This document shows, piece by piece, positions 16,565 through 27,007 of a stretch of 64,000 nt of DNA. The notes below the pieces were generated by a model, which was not told the origin of the DNA, did no database searches, and worked only from the letters and a program-made list of their open reading frames with translations. Location: the NCBI RefSeq assembly GCF_000316665.1, contig NC_019678.1, positions 2,294,001 through 2,358,000 on the forward strand. Reading direction: 5' to 3'. Source of the stretch: Rivularia sp. PCC 7116. Lineage in GTDB: Bacteria > Cyanobacteriota > Cyanobacteriia > Cyanobacteriales > Nostocaceae. Positions within the stretch are counted from its first letter, which is position 1, and every line of letters starts with the position of its first letter. The position numbers were made by a program, and so were the translations under genes.

Positions 16565-18739
16565 TCAAGTAGCAAGCAAACTAATATCAAAACCAGAATC
16601 AACAAACTGCTCGTTATAAGTATTCAAAGCCGAATCATCGAAATCTTCCGTCAAAGGTTGGAAAATTTCACCTACTTTATTCATCAATGAATCAACAAGC
16701 ATATTAGCACTTTGTTTAACACCAACTCCCATTGCTATAGTTTCTAATTCACCCAATAAATCATCGGCAATTTCGGCAGATTTATCAACTACAACCGACC
16801 AGTTACCGTTACCAATTACGATGCTGTTATCTGTATAAACTCTATTTCCGTTTCCGATTACCGTATTGTTATTACCAAAATCCCAGTTACCGTTACCAAT
16901 AGTCGTATTGTTATCTCCAAAATACCAGTTCCCATTACCAAGGGTTGTATTTTGACTGCTAGAATCCCAATACCAGTTACCGTTACCAACTGTATTATTA
17001 TCAACAGAAAAATCTAAATGCCAATTTCCATTCCCAACAGTTGAATTATTACTTGTACCATCCCAATTCCAGTTACCGTTACCAATCGTCGCATTCAAAT
17101 TACCGTAATTCCAATTAGCATTACCGATAACTGCATTTTCACTACCAAAATCTTGATTTCCGTTACCAATCGGAATCTCTCCTTCAGGAGTACTAAATAC
17201 ATTTTCGGAACCATTAAATGGAAGTAAACCATCAAGAGCAACATTTAAAATATCAAACGGAATTTCTTCTGCTAAGGTACCTTCACCAAAAGGATTGTAT
17301 TCACCGCTAGAAAAGGGATTCTCATCACCAACTAATTCTTGGAAAGAGTTAGCGGTATTGTTGAAGCTGAACATATCATTACGGAACAGCGTCAGTAAAC
17401 CATTCGGTGTTTGTAAAGGTGTTTCGTTACCTGCGAAAAATTCTGGAGAGTTAAGATTTGCGTTAAATTTTAAAAGACTTTCTCTGACAAGTTTTAAGGT
17501 TTCGCTGGTTGATTGATTGGGTATAGCGCTATAGTTAGCATCACCTTCACTAGCGTTGAGGAATGATAAATCTTCACCAGCAATCATTCCCAACATATCA
17601 AAGGATTGTGAGGGATTTCCACCACCTTCTCCACCAGCGAAAGGATTTTCACCTTCACCACCAGCAAAGGGATTTTCTCCACCTTCTCCACCAGCGAATG
17701 GATTTTCTCCACCTTCCCCACCAGAAAAAGGATTTTCACCTTCTGCACCAGCGAAAGGATTTTCACCCTCTCCACCAGCGAAAGGATTTTCACCTTCTCC
17801 ACCAGCAAAGGGATTTTCACCTTCTCCACCAGAAAAAGGATTTTCTCCACCTTCTCCACCAGCGAAAGGATTTCCACCTTCTCCACCAGCAAAGGGATTT
17901 CCATCACCTTCTCCACCAGCAAAAGGATTTCCACCTTCCCCACCAGAAAAAGGGTTTTCATTTTCTACCGTTGAATTAGAATCTTCGACAACAGAATTAT
18001 CAGTTTCAGTTTCTTCTGTTGGATTAGAATCTTCTACAACCAAATTATCAGTTTTAGTTTCTTCTGTTGAATTAGAATCTTCTACAACAGAATTATCAGT
18101 TTCAGTTTCTTCTGTCGGATTAGAATTTTCTACAACAGAATTGTCAGCTTCGGTATCTTCTATTGGCTTTGAATCTTCTACAACCAAATTATCAGTTTTA
18201 GTTTCTTCTGTAGGATTAAAATCTTCTACAACCGGATTTTCAGTTTCTTCTGTTGGATTAGAATCTTCTACAACCGGATTTTCAGTTTCTTCTGTTGGAT
18301 TAGAATTTTCTACAAATTCAACCTCATCTACAATATCTGGTGAAGGCAAAGGAGAATTATTATAACCTGGTGGTGGAGTAAATTCTTCTTCTCCAAAGGG
18401 ATTTTCACCATTCGCAAAAGGATTTTCTTCTGTAAAGGGATTACCTGCTGATTCTTCTTCGGTTTCATTCAAAGGTAATCTATCGCGTAGTTTATTGAAA
18501 AGAGAATCAATTCTTCCGTCAACATCCGCTTTTACTTCAGCAGTTAATGATTCTTGTGTAGTTTCATCATCAACTATCCATTGTCCGTTACCAATAACGA
18601 TATTACCAACTTCTAATATTGATTTTAGACTACTATCTAATTCAATATCATCAATTGAGGAATTATCAATTAATGAATCGTCAAAATTAATTAATTGGTC
18701 ATCACTTTGATTAATATAATTTAGTTCAGAAGATTCCAT
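16565..18739 (-). CDS. low-complexity protein with NPF-Gly and IGNGNW repeats
   Basis: 724 residues, not recognised. Order: an acidic N-terminus with one IGNGQW motif; NPF motifs (about 100-125); eight or so acidic NPTEET-VVEDS repeats (about 145-265); about 14 repeats of ENPFAGGEG type (about 265-375); a short unique region; about ten IGNGNW(x)nNNT repeats (about 520-650) suggestive of a regular beta structure; a helical tail. No signal peptide and no Cys-rich domain. GGAG lies before the ATG. The shared NPF[AS]GG motif links it to the protein at 19098. Surface, scaffold or phase-separating roles are guesses. Confidence 0.8.
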   Translation of the reverse strand: MESSELNYINQSDDQLINFDDSLIDNSSIDDIELDSSLKSILEVGNIVIGNGQWIVDDETTQESLTAEVKADVDGRIDSLFNKLRDRLPLNETEEESAGNPFTEENPFANGENPFGEEEFTPPPGYNNSPLPSPDIVDEVEFVENSNPTEETENPVVEDSNPTEETENPVVEDFNPTEETKTDNLVVEDSKPIEDTEADNSVVENSNPTEETETDNSVVEDSNSTEETKTDNLVVEDSNPTEETETDNSVVEDSNSTVENENPFSGGEGGNPFAGGEGDGNPFAGGEGGNPFAGGEGGENPFSGGEGENPFAGGEGENPFAGGEGENPFAGAEGENPFSGGEGGENPFAGGEGGENPFAGGEGENPFAGGEGGGNPSQSFDMLGMIAGEDLSFLNASEGDANYSAIPNQSTSETLKLVRESLLKFNANLNSPEFFAGNETPLQTPNGLLTLFRNDMFSFNNTANSFQELVGDENPFSSGEYNPFGEGTLAEEIPFDILNVALDGLLPFNGSENVFSTPEGEIPIGNGNQDFGSENAVIGNANWNYGNLNATIGNGNWNWDGTSNNSTVGNGNWHLDFSVDNNTVGNGNWYWDSSSQNTTLGNGNWYFGDNNTTIGNGNWDFGNNNTVIGNGNRVYTDNSIVIGNGNWSVVVDKSAEIADDLLGELETIAMGVGVKQSANMLVDSLMNKVGEIFQPLTEDFDDSALNTYNEQFVDSGFDISLLAT

Positions 18740-19097
18740 TTATAACTATTCTCCTAATAATAAATATAAGTTTGCTTCTATTAAATAGAGTAAGCTATTT
18801 TTAATTATAAGTATTTAAAGATTTCATAGACTTAGTATCATGCTTAAAAGATGATTAATTTATGTGCATTTGTACAGCCAGAAAAATTAAATTAATCTAC
18901 AGCTAATTATTGTTTATTTATATATAAATAAAAAGTAGAGACGTGAAAAAATTGCGCCTCTACAATGCGGCTATGAACCAAAAAATGCGAAGAAGTAATG
19001 TACTTTTATTTATGCTTTTTCGCTACATAATATGATTAGATAATTCAATCATTTTCAGTTGGCATTATATAGCTTCCAAAATATTAAGCATTCAATT
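18740..19097. other. AT-rich intergenic region
   Basis: 358 bp between the two NPF-repeat genes. No credible reading frame, RNA gene or clear terminator seen. Presumably holds the promoter of the downstream gene. Confidence 0.6.
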
Positions 19098-20009
19098 TTA
19101 GGAAAATGGATTGCCACCACCAGAGAATGGGTTGCCGCCGCCACCAAATCCACCAGCACCAGAGTCTCCACCAGCGAATGGGTTGCCACCGCCACCAAAT
19201 CCACCAGCACCAGAGTCTCCACCAGCGAATGGGTTGCCACCGCCACCAAATCCACCAGCACCAGAGTCTCCACCAGCGAATGGGTTGCCGCCGCCACCAA
19301 ATCCACCAGCACCAGAGTCTCCACCAGCGAATGGGTTGCCACCGCCACCAAATCCACCAGCACCAGAGTCTCCACCAGCGAATGGGTTGCCACCGCCACC
19401 AAATCCACCAGCACCAGAGTCTCCACCAGCGAATGGGTTGCCACCGCCACCAAATCCACCAGCACCAGAGTCTCCACCAGCGAATGGGTTGCCACCGCCG
19501 CCAAATCCGCCAGCACCAGAGTCTCCACCTTCAGTAATTTCGTCAGGAGTAGATGAACTTCCACCTGAAGGGCGAGCAAAAGGATTTAGCCCGCTAATAT
19601 CCTCTTCGCTAACGTTAGGAGTTCCATCCTCGTTCGTGTTAAGAAATAAGCCGTCTAGATTCATTCTTAATTGAGCGAATGGCGATACATTGCCACCACC
19701 AGAGCCTCCGAAGCCACCGCTTCCCGAGCCACCTTCACTACCGCTAGGAGGACCACCTTCTGAACCGCCACCACCGAAACCGCCAAAAAAGTCTTGCAAC
19801 TCAAAACCTTCTACATCAGTTAAACGGTCAAATGGACCTAAATTTATATCTTCCCCACCTTGCATACCGCTGTCATCAGAATCCTCAGCAGGAGCGCCAC
19901 CACCCCCGAATATATCTTCTGGCTCTAACCCTAATTCAAGCAGGGGAGCGAACACGCTTTCACTCAAATCTAAATTTCCACCTGAATTTTGGTTTGTATC
20001 TTCTGCCAT
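19098..20009 (-). CDS. Gly-rich NPF-repeat protein
   Basis: 303 residues. A unique acidic N-terminus (DLSESVFAPLLELGLEPEDIF), a Gly-rich middle, then eight near-identical 17-residue units ending in GGGGNPFA. AAGGAG precedes the ATG at good distance, supporting this strand although the repeat keeps other frames open. It shares NPF-(A/S)-GG with the 724-residue neighbour, so the two probably work together or assemble. No signal peptide. Function unknown. Confidence 0.8.
   Translation of the reverse strand: MAEDTNQNSGGNLDLSESVFAPLLELGLEPEDIFGGGGAPAEDSDDSGMQGGEDINLGPFDRLTDVEGFELQDFFGGFGGGGSEGGPPSGSEGGSGSGGFGGSGGGNVSPFAQLRMNLDGLFLNTNEDGTPNVSEEDISGLNPFARPSGGSSSTPDEITEGGDSGAGGFGGGGNPFAGGDSGAGGFGGGGNPFAGGDSGAGGFGGGGNPFAGGDSGAGGFGGGGNPFAGGDSGAGGFGGGGNPFAGGDSGAGGFGGGGNPFAGGDSGAGGFGGGGNPFAGGDSGAGGFGGGGNPFSGGGNPFS
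19124..19531. repeat. eight tandem 51-bp repeats (coding)
   Basis: Units of 51 bp with very few differences, encoding the 17-residue GGDSGAGGFGGGGNPFA repeat. The near identity points to recent expansion or homogenisation. Confidence 0.9.
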
Positions 20010-20398
20010 TACAAATTAATCTCCTTATTGAGAACTTTTTAATTAATTAGGAAAAAATCAAGTCAACAACTGCATATACTTGTTTAAAGATTTCCTAATT
20101 TATTTTCACCACTATTTATTGACAACTTCCTAACAATAATGATTGAATATCTTAATAGCTAGTTAGCTCGATGAATACCTAAAGCATTGCTTTTGGATGA
20201 AGATGTCAAATTACAAAAGCAACAATTAAAGATATTCCCTAAAACCGCGTTAAAATTCGTTTCCCTAACGCCTATGTATAAGAGTAATTGATTTATATAT
20301 TAAATACTATGAAGAATGTTTTGATGATTCTTTCGTTTCTTTAGATATTTTTTTTGATACAAAAGACCCGGATTAATATAAGATATTGAATTACACGA

Positions 20399-20533
20399 AA
20401 TATAGCGGTTTTCAGTTGAGTCCAACACACTCGAAACCTCACCCTCGTTCCCTCTCCAAAATAGCGGAGAGGGATGTCCGTCAGGACAGGGTGAGGTAGA
20501 ATTTGTATTCTATTCAAGTGAAATTAGCTATAA
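20399..20533. mobile_element. MITE-like inverted-repeat element
   Basis: Termini TATAGCGGTTTTCAGTTGAG and the inverse TATAGCTAATTTCACTTGAA bracket a palindrome CCTCACC..GGTGAGG with CCCTCTCC arms. A related copy lies about 240 bp away. No coding capacity. Confidence 0.5.
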
Positions 20534-20636
20534 TTTAATTAATATAAAATCAAATTTTCCTAAAAAGAAAATAAAAATAGATCAAATTAAAAACAATTTT
20601 TCTGATTAAATATAGGTATAATTAATTTTATGACAG

Positions 20637-20761
20637 TTATACAGCAGTTTTCATTTGAATCCAATACAAAGGGGCAACCTCACTCCGTCATACGGACACC
20701 CCTCTCCTTAGTAAGGAGAGAGGAAGGAGTGAGGTTAAATTAACTTTATGACGGCTATATT
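20637..20761. mobile_element. second MITE-like copy
   Basis: Starts TACAGCAGTTTTCATTTGAA, related to the terminus of the neighbouring copy. The core hairpin is ACCTCACTCC..GGAGTGAGGT with CTCTCCTTA/TAAGGAGAG. The remainder of the 812-bp gap 20010-20821 is AT-rich with no gene seen. Confidence 0.45.
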
Positions 20762-20821
20762 TATTAATTAAAAGGTCAAAGGTTAAAAATTCAAATGCCC
20801 AATGCCCTTTTACTTACTTAC

Positions 20822-21904
20822 TTACTTCAAAAATTTAGAAAGCTGTTCTAGTTTTTTCCAAGCTTCACCACTTTTCAAAACTTCTTTAGCAATAACTACA
20901 CCTTTAGTACAACGCTCAACAATATCCTCTCCGTCAACGGCTTCGCCAACTTCTAAAGCTAAAGCTGTATTTAAAGCCACTACATCTTGTTGAGCTTGCG
21001 TACCTTTTCCTTGTAAAACAGCTTTTAAAATATCGGCATTTTCTTGAACTTCTCCACCTTTCAAGTCTCCGATTGGTGCGGGATTTAAACCTACTTTTTC
21101 TGCCGTTAATTCTAATAAACTTACTTGCCCGTTTTGAACCATCGCTACATCATTAACATCACCCAAACCGCCTTCATCCAATCTTTCTCTTCCGTGAATT
21201 ACTATTCCCCGACGAATCCCTAATTGCGATAAAGCTTGAGCAATTGTCTGTACTAAAAATGGATCGGATACACCAATAACTTGTCCTGTTGGACTCATGG
21301 GATTTACCAAAGGTCCAAGCAAGTTAAAAATAGTACGTATCTTTAAAGTTTTTCTTAAAGGAGCGACGGGCTTCAAAGCCGGATGCCAACCTGGTGCGAA
21401 CAAAAATGTCACGCCAATTTCATCAACCGCAGACCGCACTTTTTTGGGGTCAGCTTGAAGATTTATACCTAAAGCTTCCAGTACATCAGCAGAACCAGTT
21501 TTACTTGAAGCCGAACGATTACCGTGTTTGGCAACCTTCACCCCAGCAGCAGCAGCAACAAAAGCCACGGCAGTAGAAATATTAAAAGTAGAAGCACCAT
21601 CTCCACCAGTTCCGCAGGTATCTATTAATGGCAACTCAGATTGTTGATTTTCGATTCCTCCCAAAGACTGAGATTGCAAAACTTGAGCCATACCCACCAA
21701 TTCTTCTGGTGAGACTCCTTTAGCCTGAATAGCTGTCAAAATCCCACCGGAAAGCACCGGGGGAATTTCATCATTGAGCCATCCTTCAATTAATTCGGTA
21801 GCTTGAGTGATGCTCAGAGATTCCTTATTCAATAGCTGTTGTAATAAAGTAGACCACCGAGCGGTATCGGGAGTTTGGGAATTTTGAACTGTGGTTTGAG
21901 TCAT
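20822..21904 (-). CDS. trpD: anthranilate phosphoribosyltransferase
   Basis: 360 residues, normal length. Transfers phosphoribosyl from PRPP to anthranilate. Motifs: [14 protein letters not shown] (PRPP/Mg site, about 95-108), [18 protein letters not shown], and the GRERLDEGG segment. Last gene of the scytonemin supercluster in transcription order. A tandem TAGATTT repeat sits directly upstream of the ATG in place of a clear ribosome site. Extra trp copies are typical of scytonemin clusters and raise tryptophan supply. Confidence 0.96.
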   Translation of the reverse strand: MTQTTVQNSQTPDTARWSTLLQQLLNKESLSITQATELIEGWLNDEIPPVLSGGILTAIQAKGVSPEELVGMAQVLQSQSLGGIENQQSELPLIDTCGTGGDGASTFNISTAVAFVAAAAGVKVAKHGNRSASSKTGSADVLEALGINLQADPKKVRSAVDEIGVTFLFAPGWHPALKPVAPLRKTLKIRTIFNLLGPLVNPMSPTGQVIGVSDPFLVQTIAQALSQLGIRRGIVIHGRERLDEGGLGDVNDVAMVQNGQVSLLELTAEKVGLNPAPIGDLKGGEVQENADILKAVLQGKGTQAQQDVVALNTALALEVGEAVDGEDIVERCTKGVVIAKEVLKSGEAWKKLEQLSKFLK

Positions 21905-21989
21905 GGGATTTTAGATTTTAGATTTTAGATTTAGAATTATTTGTAATTATTAAATTAAATAGACAATAAATGAAAAATATTAAATTATA

Positions 21990-22074
21990 GGTTCGTAGTT
22001 GCGCTTACTCTTCGAGAAAGCTTCGCTCATAGCGCCAAAAATGTTGAACGAAGACAGCGCAACTACGAATGAAC
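21990..22074. repeat. inverted-repeat element, copy 1
   Basis: GTTCGTAGTTGCGCT arm and inverse AGCGCAACTACGAATGAAC. A separate hairpin GGTTCCCAG/CTGGGAACC lies at 22085-22109. A second copy of the arms is at 22211-22266. These elements fill the 368-bp gap between trpD and trpB. Confidence 0.65.
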
Positions 22075-22210
22075 TATTTTTACTGGTTCCCAGTCTGTGG
22101 CTGGGAACCCTTATATGCAAGTCTTTGACTTCTGATTATACAAGAGACAGAACCTCTCGAAAATCATTACCAGTTAGAAATTGGTAACCAGAGGTAACGA
22201 GAGATAAACA

Positions 22211-22266
22211 TTCGTAGTTGCGCTTTAGCCCTGTACATTTTTGGCGAAGACAGCGCAACTACGAAC
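22211..22266. repeat. inverted-repeat element, copy 2
   Basis: TTCGTAGTTGCGCT and inverse AGCGCAACTACGAA, with a shorter core than copy 1 and a shared GCGAAGACAGCGC segment. It ends six bases before the trpB stop, so it may act as a 3' hairpin of trpB. Confidence 0.65.
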
Positions 22267-22272
22267 AAACTA

Positions 22273-23511
22273 CTAAAGATTAATTACTTTAGCTACGGTT
22301 TGCACGTCTTTGTCACCTCTACCGGAACAGTTGATAACTAACTTAGGACTGCCATCTAGTTGAGGACAGAGTTTTTCTAAATAAGCAAAAGCGTGAGCGG
22401 TTTCTAGTGCGGGAATAATCCCTTCTAGTTCCGACACTTTTCTAAATGCATCCAAAGCTTCTTTATCGGTCACGCTATAGTATTCAGCGCGATTCATATC
22501 TTTAAGAAAACTGTGTTCTGGGCCAACTCCGGGATAGTCCAAACCGGCGCTGACTGAGTGCGCTTCGATGACTTGTCCGTCACCATCTTGCAGTAAATAA
22601 CTCATCGCACCGTGCAATACTCCAACTCTTCCTTTGGTCAAGGTTGCTGCATGTTTTTCGGTAGCGACACCTTCACCGGCTGCTTCGACTCCAATCAAAC
22701 GCACGGATTCATCGTTAACGAATTCGTGAAATAATCCCATTGCATTGGAACCACCACCAACACAAGCTAAAAGAATATCGGGTAATCCACCCCATTTTTC
22801 CTCGCATTGATTGCGAGTTTCTACGCCAATTATTGCGTGGTAATCGCGTACCAACATTGGATAAGGATGAGGTCCGGCAACGGAACCTAAAATGTAGTGT
22901 GTAGTTTCTACGTTTGTTACCCAGTCGCGGATTGCTTCAGAAGTTGCATCTTTTAAAGTTCCGGTTCCAGCTTCTACAGGGCTAACTTCCGCTCCCATCA
23001 ATCGCATCCGGAATACGTTGAGCGCTTGTCTTTCCATGTCGTGAATACCCATGAAAATCACGCACTTCAAACCAAAACGAGCGCAAGCTGTAGCAGTTGC
23101 AACACCGTGTTGTCCTGCTCCGGTTTCAGCGATAATTCTTTGTTTACCCATGCGTTTAGCCAACAAAACTTGAGCTAAAGCATTGTTAATTTTGTGAGCG
23201 CCGGTATGGTTTAAATCTTCACGCTTTAAGTAAATTTGCGCTCCAGAGCCATCTGGTTTTGCATAATGTTGAGTCAAACGTTCCGCAAAATACAATGGGC
23301 TTGGTCTTCCTACGTAATCGCGTAATAAACCGTCCAATTCAGCTTTGAAATCGGGGTCATTACGATACTTTTCGTAAGCAGTTTCCAATTCTAGCAAAGC
23401 TGGCATTAAAGTTTCGGGTACGTACTTTCCACCGAACTTTCCAAATCTTCCCAAATTGTCGGGACGAGCAACTGATGAAATTTTTGAACTGATATCTGGA
23501 GTACTGACCAT
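22273..23511 (-). CDS. trpB: tryptophan synthase beta chain
   Basis: 412 residues, normal length. PLP enzyme condensing indole and serine. Motifs: [18 protein letters not shown] with the PLP Lys, [15 protein letters not shown], and the phosphate-binding GGGSNAMG. Partner TrpA is encoded two genes upstream with tyrP between them, an unusual separation for trpA/trpB but known in scytonemin clusters. Confidence 0.97.
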   Translation of the reverse strand: MVSTPDISSKISSVARPDNLGRFGKFGGKYVPETLMPALLELETAYEKYRNDPDFKAELDGLLRDYVGRPSPLYFAERLTQHYAKPDGSGAQIYLKREDLNHTGAHKINNALAQVLLAKRMGKQRIIAETGAGQHGVATATACARFGLKCVIFMGIHDMERQALNVFRMRLMGAEVSPVEAGTGTLKDATSEAIRDWVTNVETTHYILGSVAGPHPYPMLVRDYHAIIGVETRNQCEEKWGGLPDILLACVGGGSNAMGLFHEFVNDESVRLIGVEAAGEGVATEKHAATLTKGRVGVLHGAMSYLLQDGDGQVIEAHSVSAGLDYPGVGPEHSFLKDMNRAEYYSVTDKEALDAFRKVSELEGIIPALETAHAFAYLEKLCPQLDGSPKLVINCSGRGDKDVQTVAKVINL

Positions 23512-23649
23512 TTTTTAATCCTTTAGGTAATTTTTAAAGTTTGAATTTTGAATTGGGGATGGGGCATTGGGCATTGGGCATGGGAAGATAAGGGGATAAG
23601 GAAAAATCAAATAATTTAATTCATATCTCCTAACTGCTCGCTGTATGTC

Positions 23650-25041
23650 CTAGCGGACATGCTTCGCTAACACTGCTCGCTGTTTTTTAGCAACCGCAAG
23701 TAGTGCAGCAATACTTGTGAAAGCCAGTATAGAAGTGGGTTCTGGTACTTTCTCCGGTTGGGGGGAATTTTGTAGGGTATCGTAGTTGTAGCCTAGTTTT
23801 GTGTGGTCTAAAACGTCAATTGGTCTAATTACATCACCAGGCTCAAATTCTGGTAGTAAAGATAAAAGACCTTGCAAATCTTCAGTTTCGGCAAGTAATT
23901 TACCACCATCCCAAGGCCACATTTTATCGTTGAGGTTATGTCCTTCTGGTTGTCCCGATTCTGGATAGTATTCGGTACCTGAATGTCCATTTTCTTGCCA
24001 TTCTGCCCAAATTCTATCTACATTGGCGTGATGCAGCCAGAATATTGGGTCATAAGGAGAACTAGGAACGTTACTCATGGTACCTAGTCCTTTAAATTGA
24101 ATATTTTCTAAATCCGAATCGTCAATAATTGCTCCCCCAACGTATGAATGCATATAGTTGTGAGTGAAGCCTCCACGAGTTACGTTACCATCTTCATCGA
24201 CAGTAATATATCCTTCTAAAGCAGGACGGAATAGAAGATAATCATCTAGAGCCAGAACTTTATCGATTTGTTCTTGAGGTAAAGGATAATCACTGGCAGG
24301 AAATTGTCCTAAAAATCGGACAAGAGAAGTTCCTAAAGATTGTCTGGTATCTCTATCAATATTTATCTTCTCGTTTAAAACCCATCCTTCGGCTTCGGAA
24401 AAATTACCGGACACAACTGGTCCCCCTTCCACAACCAAACCCCCTCCAAAAGCAATATTATTAGGAATATCACTTGGAATGTTATTGGGAATATTACCAG
24501 GTGGAACATTATCAATATCGGGAATATCTGAGGGAATATTACCTGGAATACCACCTGCAATATCAATTGTTACACCTTCACCGTTGATTCCCAAAAAGTC
24601 TTTTTTAAAAATCGTATCAACAGCTTCTGGTTGAGTCCAATCCCAATAAGGAAGAGTTACATTTGAGTTTACTGATTGTAAAGCTTTTTCAAATCTTAGT
24701 ATATATTCGCGATGCCAAGGTAAAAATGCCGAATTCCCATGAGCTATATCGAAATCTTGGTTAAATTTTGGCATTTCCATTGCACCATTTTTGCGAGCTA
24801 AACTCATTGCTCCCAAATGTACGCCTACAAACTGGTCGTAAACGCTGATTTCGCTGCCTTCAGGAATTGTAGTTTTTAGAGTTTTGATAGCATCAACTAA
24901 ATCAGTTTTCTCTTTTGAAGTCAAATCCACGACGTTTTTTCTAACTACAAAATCACCGGCGATCGCCAAGTTTGAAAATATATTTAAGCTACAAACCAAA
25001 CTAATAGCAGAAATGGACAACCTATTAGAGATAAATTTCAT
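23650..25041 (-). CDS. tyrP: exported tyrosinase with PEP-CTERM tail
   Basis: 463 residues. A signal peptide covers about 1-28 (ends NLAIAG). Type-3 copper site: His75, His101 and His110 (CuA), His294, His298 and His338 in WLHHANVDRIW (CuB). A PEP-CTERM sorting tail (VPEPTSILAFTSIAALLAV, then basic) lies at the C-terminus. It probably oxidises phenolic precursors in the periplasm or envelope. An Ile-Pro-Asn-rich insert at about 164-198 between the copper sites is made of short repeats. The last residues after KKQRA are encoded by repeat DNA. Confidence 0.92.
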   Translation of the reverse strand: MKFISNRLSISAISLVCSLNIFSNLAIAGDFVVRKNVVDLTSKEKTDLVDAIKTLKTTIPEGSEISVYDQFVGVHLGAMSLARKNGAMEMPKFNQDFDIAHGNSAFLPWHREYILRFEKALQSVNSNVTLPYWDWTQPEAVDTIFKKDFLGINGEGVTIDIAGGIPGNIPSDIPDIDNVPPGNIPNNIPSDIPNNIAFGGGLVVEGGPVVSGNFSEAEGWVLNEKINIDRDTRQSLGTSLVRFLGQFPASDYPLPQEQIDKVLALDDYLLFRPALEGYITVDEDGNVTRGGFTHNYMHSYVGGAIIDDSDLENIQFKGLGTMSNVPSSPYDPIFWLHHANVDRIWAEWQENGHSGTEYYPESGQPEGHNLNDKMWPWDGGKLLAETEDLQGLLSLLPEFEPGDVIRPIDVLDHTKLGYNYDTLQNSPQPEKVPEPTSILAFTSIAALLAVAKKQRAVLAKHVR

Positions 25042-25182
25042 TAATTAACAAGTAATAACTAATAGCTTAATTAGGAATGGGAATTAGGGATTAGGTATGA
25101 AAAGATAGAGAAACAAAAGAAATTATATTCATAGCTCCCGTCCTCTTAACTCCTAACTCCCGTCTTCCTAACTGTTCCCTGT

Positions 25183-25998
25183 TCACTGTTTAACTAACTG
25201 CTCGCTAGAAATTGCGGCTTTTAATTCTTTGGTAAGTTCTTCGACTGCTTTTAATCCTTCTTCGGGTGTACCGTTTGCTAATCGCTTTACTAAAGCACTA
25301 CCTACGATTACTGCATCAGCACCCCATTCTTTTGCCTGAGCAGCATGTTCCCCACTGGAAATACCGAAACCGATACCAATTGCTTTATCGGTGACTCCGC
25401 GTAAGTCATCTAGAATATCCTTGACGCGAGTTTGTAGACCAGAACGGACTCCAGTAACACCGGTTACACTCACTAGGTAGATAAAACCCTGAGAATATTT
25501 AGCGATCGCGCTGATTCTATCCTTGGAACTCGTAGGAGCTACGAGCAAAGTTAGTTCGATACCAAATTCTTTAGCTGACTCTATCAAATTTTCAGCTTCT
25601 TCCAATGGCAAATCGGGAACTACTAACCCTTTGACACCAACTTTGGCGACTTTTGCTAAAAACTCTTTAATCCCTAAATTTAAGATGGGATTGTAATAAG
25701 TGAATAGAATAATTGGTGCTTGTAATTGGGGAGTTAATGTTTTCAACATCTGTAAAACATTATCCAATTTCGTACCTTTTGCCAAAGCACGAGTAGCAGC
25801 AGCTTGAATTACTGGGCCATCAGCTAAAGGGTCAGAATAAGGGACACCTAATTCAATAAAGCTAGCACCATTTTTATCTAAAATTCTCAGTGCTGCTTCT
25901 GTAGTTTCTAAATCTGGATCGCCCGCAGTTATAAACGGAATTAAAGCACAAGTATTAGATTTTCTTAATTCTTCAAAACGTTGAGATATTGCAGTCAT
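25183..25998 (-). CDS. trpA: tryptophan synthase alpha chain
   Basis: 271 residues, normal length. Cleaves indole-3-glycerol phosphate. Catalytic Glu in [17 protein letters not shown] and Asp after it, [15 protein letters not shown], and the phosphate loop [12 protein letters not shown]. The stop lies within an ACTGTTC-type repeat and a TTAGTTG repeat starts right before the ATG. Confidence 0.97.
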   Translation of the reverse strand: MTAISQRFEELRKSNTCALIPFITAGDPDLETTEAALRILDKNGASFIELGVPYSDPLADGPVIQAAATRALAKGTKLDNVLQMLKTLTPQLQAPIILFTYYNPILNLGIKEFLAKVAKVGVKGLVVPDLPLEEAENLIESAKEFGIELTLLVAPTSSKDRISAIAKYSQGFIYLVSVTGVTGVRSGLQTRVKDILDDLRGVTDKAIGIGFGISSGEHAAQAKEWGADAVIVGSALVKRLANGTPEEGLKAVEELTKELKAAISSEQLVKQ

Positions 25999-26106
25999 GT
26001 TATTAGTTGTTAGTTGTTAGTTGTTGATTATTAATAGTTAGGAGTGAGGAATGAGGAGTTATTCAATCTACCCCATCTACCCCCTCTGCCCCCCCTCTCT
26101 ATTCTC

Positions 26107-26952
26107 TTATCCGAGCAGCTTTCGTACCGCATCTTCCACATCGGGCTGCCTAACTAAAGATTCTCCGACTAAAACGGCACGAGCGCCAGCTTTTTCGACG
26201 AAATCTAAATCATCAGGTGTATATATACCAGATTCGCTAATAACGGTAATTCCGAAACTTTGCAATTGCGATTTTCTTTGAGCAATCAATTTTTCTGTAT
26301 TTGCTAAATCTACAGTGAAATTCTTGAGATTGCGGTTGTTTATTCCGACCAATTTTACGTCAGGAAGTCTTAACACTCTATCTAATTCTGAAGGAGTATG
26401 GACTTCTACTAAAGCTGTCATTTTCAAGCTGTGAATTACCCGCAAAAAGTCTTTCAACTGTACGTCGGATAAAATCGCTGCAATCAAGAGTACTGCATCA
26501 GCGCCCGCAGTTCTAGCTAAATATATTTGATATAAATCAACAATAAATTCTTTGCATAATAGCGGTAATTCTACGCTTTTTCTAACTCTACGTAGGTTGT
26601 CAAAGCTACCTTTAAAAAAACGACTGTCTGTGAGAACTGAAAGACAGGCGGCTCCCCCTTTTTCATATGCTTGGGCTATATTAACTGGGTCAAAATCTTC
26701 CCGAATAATTCCTTTACTTGGCGATGCTTTTTTTACTTCTGCAATTAAACTAGGACTGTGAGAATTATCTTGCAAAGCCTTTAAAAAATCTCTTACCTTT
26801 GGTGCATCTTTTAGTTGTTCTTGCACCTTAGCTAAAGGAGATTCCAATCGCATTTGAGCAACTTCTTGCCTTTTATGCAAGACTATTTCCTCAAGTATGT
26901 GTCGGGGCCTAGTTAGCATATGAATTCTATTGGTAGTTGTCACATTATTCAT
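26107..26952 (-). CDS. trpC: indole-3-glycerol phosphate synthase
   Basis: 281 residues. TIM barrel with [26 protein letters not shown] (catalytic Lys and surrounding), [23 protein letters not shown] and ISESGI, all hallmarks of IGPS. No fused TrpF. GGAAG upstream of the ATG. Supplies TrpA. Confidence 0.97.
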   Translation of the reverse strand: MNNVTTTNRIHMLTRPRHILEEIVLHKRQEVAQMRLESPLAKVQEQLKDAPKVRDFLKALQDNSHSPSLIAEVKKASPSKGIIREDFDPVNIAQAYEKGGAACLSVLTDSRFFKGSFDNLRRVRKSVELPLLCKEFIVDLYQIYLARTAGADAVLLIAAILSDVQLKDFLRVIHSLKMTALVEVHTPSELDRVLRLPDVKLVGINNRNLKNFTVDLANTEKLIAQRKSQLQSFGITVISESGIYTPDDLDFVEKAGARAVLVGESLVRQPDVEDAVRKLLG

Positions 26953-27007
26953 AATATTACTTCCTTAGAACGAGTAAGGCGAGCCTCTGTATATTTATTG
27001 CTAATAC

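Noticed and set aside
17556-18365. Long plus-strand open frame (Pro/Ser-rich, 269 codons)
   Set aside because: It is the antisense of the NPF/acidic repeat region; repeat periodicity keeps the frame open. The minus-strand gene has a good ribosome site and unique ends.
19124-19531. Direct repeats considered as a CRISPR array
   Set aside because: Units are contiguous with no variable spacers and are coding; no cas genes in the window.
19111-19674. Plus-strand Pro-rich frame and two other frames across the 51-bp repeats
   Set aside because: A repeat unit divisible by three leaves several frames open. Only the minus-strand frame has AAGGAG and a non-repetitive N-terminal domain.
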